From RGIG5612 sp017511185 (GTDB taxonomy: Bacteria; Bacillota; Clostridia; Lachnospirales; Lachnospiraceae): a stretch of 64,000 nt of DNA. Under the pieces are notes generated by a model. It was given only the letters and a program-made list of their open reading frames with translations. It had not been told where the DNA came from and made no database searches. Shown piece after piece: positions 61,052-64,000 of this stretch. The stretch covers positions 1-64,000 of the forward strand of contig JAFWLF010000069.1 in NCBI GenBank assembly GCA_017511185.1, read 5' to 3'. The position numbers and the translations under genes are program-made. Position 1 is the first letter of the stretch; each line of letters starts with the position of its first letter.

Positions 61052-62845
61052 TTACCCTTCATCTCCTGTTCTTGTCACGAAATCAGCAATGTAATACTTT
61101 TCTCCGTCTCTTACAAAGACCCATGTCATATTGGTATCCCATGTTTTAACTGGATCGTCACCCTGATAGATGGTCTGCAAAAAGCTGATATCGCAGGAGA
61201 ATACATCGTCCGAATACTTTTTGAAATTCTCTGCTTTCTGCTCTGTGATCTCCACATCGCTGTGTTCCTGCATCCAGGAAACATCCGCGCTGATGGCACT
61301 GTTATAAGCTGGAGAATCATCCAGCATGATCCGTGCCAGTGCGCCTCTGCCGGCCTCGCCGGAGAAATAGAACGCATATGGTTCAAACATATCGATCACG
61401 CGATCGTATTGCTCATTTATGAAATCCTGCGGTGCGTCAAAACCGCCGGTATAGGTATCGGCTGTCAGGATACAGTCATAGGTCCGTCCGGATGAATCGG
61501 TTGCCTGTACATCTTTGTGGAAGAAAATACCTGGTATCTCGTATGTATCCATGGTCGGCTGTTCGCCGATAAAGCCTTCTGCGATCAGTCTGGAGATCAG
61601 GTTAATGCGGTCTCCTTCAGAAGTCACCCGTTCCCGTCCGATCGTTTTTCCATTTACGATCAACTGATCGCTTTGCGGGATCTGCACTTTCAAAGTGGTC
61701 ACCGGAAACGCATCGGAAAGAAGGATTGTTTCTTTTTCCTGCCAACCGGTAAAGCCAAATGCATATTTTTTATCAGAACGTTCAATAACGGTCTTTAATA
61801 TTTTTTTATCTCCTGCTTTAATCAGATAAACTTTTGTATTCTCATCACTTTCTCCGTTAAGCACGCGGAATGTGATGCCGCCTTCTTCCTCTTCGCTCCC
61901 CTCTTCTTTTTGAAGGATATAGGCAGAGATTTCAGCAGGATCAGCCAGGATCTGTCCATCAGTCAGGGAGAACCCATCTTCCGTCTGCAGGTGCAGATCA
62001 TCCAGATTTCCCTTTTCTACCGCAGAAACGATCCTGTGAATTGTTTCTGCCGGACGGCTTTTTTCATAATTGGAAAGGAAAACAGAAAGCAATATCAGCG
62101 CTGCTGCCAGAACAGCAACAAATGCCAGCCATGCGATCAATAATCCTTTACGGAACTTACCCTTAACCGCCGGTGCTTTTGTCCTTTTTGCCTGCTGCGT
62201 TACTTGCTGCGTAACCGGACGCTTTGGCTGCTGCGGTCTTGTCTGGCCAGTCTGAGTCTGCTGCCTCTGCTGTACCGGCCTCTGTTGAACAGGCCGTTGC
62301 TGCGCTGGTCTAACCTGCTGTGGCCGTTGCTGCGCTGGCTTTTGCTGAGCCGGTCTTTGCTGTGTTGTTTTTTGCTGTGCAGAGCGCTGCTGCACCTGCT
62401 TTGCCTGTTGGGCAGGTCTGTTCTGTACCGGTTTAGACTGCACTGGACGCTGCGCTGTTTGGCGTGTTTGCTGCGGACGTTGTTGCTGCTGTGGACGCTG
62501 CGCAGTTGGCCGCGTTTGACCAGCCCCAGTTTGCTGCGGCCTCTGCTGCGTCTGCTTTTGCTGCGGTTGTCTTTGCTGCGCAGTACGCTGCTGTGTTGGC
62601 TGTGTCGGACGAGGACGCTGCTGTGTCTGCCTTGGCTGTGCCGGACGTACCGTCTTCTGCGGCGTTTTTGCAGGATGCTGCAGCTTTGGTTCCGGCCGTT
62701 TGGCAGTGGACCGTCCTACTTTCGGACGTGTTTGTTTTTCAACTTCCTCATAATCCAGGAAATCGATATCCAGTTCCTCCGGATGGCTGTTGCTTTCTGC
62801 AGTCTGTTTCTTTATAGGTATATGTGTAAACTCGTTCGATCTCAT
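61052..62845 (-). CDS. Membrane protein with Q/P/R-rich cytoplasmic region and TcaA-like outer domain
   Basis: This 597-residue protein has about 210 residues of low-complexity QQRPAQQ-type sequence (roughly residues 50-225) with net positive charge. A single membrane helix follows (LLIAWLAFVAVLAAALILLSVFL), then an outer domain of about 330 residues with LIVNGKTIGRERV and FINEQYDRVIDMFEPY, resembling TcaA/YvbJ-type proteins without the zinc ribbon. The repeats vary in copy and could differ between strains. It overlaps the phosphodiester glycosidase gene by four bases. Function unknown; envelope stress or polymer interaction is inference. Confidence 0.7.
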   Translation of the reverse strand: MRSNEFTHIPIKKQTAESNSHPEELDIDFLDYEEVEKQTRPKVGRSTAKRPEPKLQHPAKTPQKTVRPAQPRQTQQRPRPTQPTQQRTAQQRQPQQKQTQQRPQQTGAGQTRPTAQRPQQQQRPQQTRQTAQRPVQSKPVQNRPAQQAKQVQQRSAQQKTTQQRPAQQKPAQQRPQQVRPAQQRPVQQRPVQQRQQTQTGQTRPQQPKRPVTQQVTQQAKRTKAPAVKGKFRKGLLIAWLAFVAVLAAALILLSVFLSNYEKSRPAETIHRIVSAVEKGNLDDLHLQTEDGFSLTDGQILADPAEISAYILQKEEGSEEEEGGITFRVLNGESDENTKVYLIKAGDKKILKTVIERSDKKYAFGFTGWQEKETILLSDAFPVTTLKVQIPQSDQLIVNGKTIGRERVTSEGDRINLISRLIAEGFIGEQPTMDTYEIPGIFFHKDVQATDSSGRTYDCILTADTYTGGFDAPQDFINEQYDRVIDMFEPYAFYFSGEAGRGALARIMLDDSPAYNSAISADVSWMQEHSDVEITEQKAENFKKYSDDVFSCDISFLQTIYQGDDPVKTWDTNMTWVFVRDGEKYYIADFVTRTGDEG

Positions 62846-63813
62846 CTTCTGATCAAAAATGCATTCGGCACGTCACGCGGTCCCGAAAGCGCATATGGTG
62901 TGTTGAGAAATTTTCCTTCGTAATACATCTGTGTGGAAGAACCACCATCTAAAGAAGCGGCATTTACGGCACCATAATCACTCATGATCTTGATCATGTC
63001 CGAAAACGTAGCTCCGATGGAATTGGCCTGCCTTCCGTCTGTTGTAACAAAAATGATCGTGCCGTCTGCGGTCTGGCCGATTGCGGTACGCGGGTTTAAT
63101 CCACCGCCTACACCGGCTACTTCCTGTTCTTCTCCATTTAAGATCAGAACTGGTGCATAAACCGTCTGTACGCAGACACAGTCCCGCAGTCCCATATCAA
63201 CTGCATCCTGTCCGGTAAAGGTTCCGATCACCATTTTATTATCCGGTGTAAACCCGATTGCTGCATAAGGAGTATAGCGGTCTCCGTAACAGTATTCTCC
63301 TTCCGAGATAACAAATCCATCCGGAACGCCTCCATTTCCCATACCGCCTGCATCGTAAAAACCACCGCCGTTTATCCCGGCAACTGCATCATACCGGGCA
63401 GCGATCACATCCACGGTCGTTCCTCCGCTTCCGTCATACGGACCTTTATTACCGACAAACAGACGGGAAGGATCCTTGATCAGCATAACATCGCCGATGT
63501 ACGTAGGTCCGGAAATCTCATATACCTCAATGTCCTGACTTGCTGTATCAGTTGTATCAATCAGATCCGTGTTTGTCGTTTCATCGGTTCCCTTTACGGA
63601 ATTGTTATCGATGATCTGCTGAATCTCTTCGTCCGAGAAGAAGATATCAGGGATCCATTTTAAAGCACTTGTCTCTTTTAAAGACAGTGTGAACAATTCC
63701 GCCGCGCTGTGCGATGGTCCCTTCATGATGATCACAACTGCGATACATACAGCCAGAATAAAGGTCCCTAAAAATGTTCCTATAACTGCTAATGTTCTGA
63801 GTACATGTTTCAT
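62842..63813 (-). CDS. Phosphodiester glycosidase (NAGPA) family protein
   Basis: This 323-residue protein has an N-terminal signal anchor (TLAVIGTFLGTFILAVCIAVVII) and the NAGPA domain: AVAGINGGGFYDAGGMGNGGVPDGF, GGGLNPRTAIGQTADGTIIFVTTDGR and ASLDGGSSTQMYYEG. The family cleaves phosphodiester-linked sugars, probably on surface polymers or teichoic-acid-like chains. It lies 12 bases after the GtrA-family gene and overlaps the next gene by four bases. The start has no strong ribosome site. Confidence 0.88.
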   Translation of the reverse strand: MKHVLRTLAVIGTFLGTFILAVCIAVVIIMKGPSHSAAELFTLSLKETSALKWIPDIFFSDEEIQQIIDNNSVKGTDETTNTDLIDTTDTASQDIEVYEISGPTYIGDVMLIKDPSRLFVGNKGPYDGSGGTTVDVIAARYDAVAGINGGGFYDAGGMGNGGVPDGFVISEGEYCYGDRYTPYAAIGFTPDNKMVIGTFTGQDAVDMGLRDCVCVQTVYAPVLILNGEEQEVAGVGGGLNPRTAIGQTADGTIIFVTTDGRQANSIGATFSDMIKIMSDYGAVNAASLDGGSSTQMYYEGKFLNTPYALSGPRDVPNAFLIRR

Positions 63814-63825
63814 TTACTTTGAAGC

Positions 63826-64000
63826 CTACTTTTTATTCTTAAATACCCAGCGTCTCTGAATGTTATAACTGAAAATAAACAGACAGAGATCAACTACACA
63901 TTTTACAATCAGTTCCACAACACCTTTCACGTGAAGGATGTGCGTGAAGAAATAAACCAGTCCGTAAGAAGCGCCCATCTGGCAGATTGCCAGAATATAA
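63826..64000 (-). CDS. GtrA-family protein, C-terminal part (runs off window)
   Basis: The last 57 codons of a GtrA-like membrane protein, ending VVDLCLFIFSYNIQRRWVFKNKK, with the typical QRRWVF end. GtrA proteins help move lipid-linked sugars across the membrane. Part or all of a glycosyltransferase may lie upstream outside the window. It is followed 12 bases later by the phosphodiester glycosidase gene. Confidence 0.8.
   Translation of the reverse strand, partial: YILAICQMGASYGLVYFFTHILHVKGVVELIVKCVVDLCLFIFSYNIQRRWVFKNKK

Noticed and set aside
62204..62923. Leucine-rich 239-codon plus-strand frame
   Set aside because: The leucine repeats come from the antisense of the QQRP-rich region; there is no ribosome site and no membrane pattern beyond that artefact.

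Overview
The window looks like a chromosomal segment of an anaerobic Clostridia species, probably Lachnospiraceae or a near relative. The reasons are an indolepyruvate:ferredoxin oxidoreductase, Ptb/Buk acyl-phosphate enzymes, DUF5716/DUF5717 proteins, strong AGGAGG-type ribosome sites and moderate GC. Assignment is by protein character only. I see no rRNA, tRNA, insertion sequence or classical CRISPR array.

Positions 1-25913, all on the minus strand, form a surface-polysaccharide region. It ends with a UDP-L-FucNAc-type cassette (capF, capE, wecB-like), preceded by an esterase and an acyltransferase-3 protein. The core is a tightly packed, roughly 20 kb probable operon (25913 down to 5871). 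It holds an FkbH-like protein, two acyl carrier proteins, three MBOAT acyltransferases each next to a DltD/AlgJ-like SGNH or DHHW protein, a DltA-like adenylating enzyme, two family-2 glycosyltransferases, MaoC, SDR, epimerase and TIM-barrel enzymes, an FAD oxidoreductase, a DUF6020 membrane protein and a methyltransferase-like protein. I infer that carrier-protein-bound acyl groups are built in the cytoplasm and moved across the membrane onto a glycan. A divergent DUF6077 membrane protein follows on the plus strand.

Positions 28017-47284 are mostly housekeeping: dapA-dapB, a class A PBP with a consensus promoter, a YigZ-family gene, valS downstream of a DUF5717-DUF5716-TPR trio and rarA, then gltA-aroA and glf. 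Positions 47286-59760 are an amino-acid fermentation and energy region: two butyrate kinases, a Ptb, two D-2-hydroxyacid dehydrogenases, iorAB, a MATE exporter, a PutP-type symporter and a DUF1846 protein. Positions 59777-64000 return to the envelope: a CapA-type protein, a Q/P/R-rich membrane protein, a phosphodiester glycosidase and the end of a GtrA-family protein.

The most unusual signals are noncoding. Positions 5407-5864 hold nine units of GTGACC-N23-GGTCAC, with exactly 29 bp between arm starts in all nine and a 52-53 bp period. Positions 33340-33638 hold four units of TTTCTCAAC-N24-GTTGAGAAA on a 51-52 bp lattice. The two arrays have different arm sequences but nearly the same geometry: short inverted arms, a variable core of fixed length, and a period near five helical turns. 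I do not recognise this as a named element. A 41-bp element is also dispersed in opposite orientations at 14458 and 56276.
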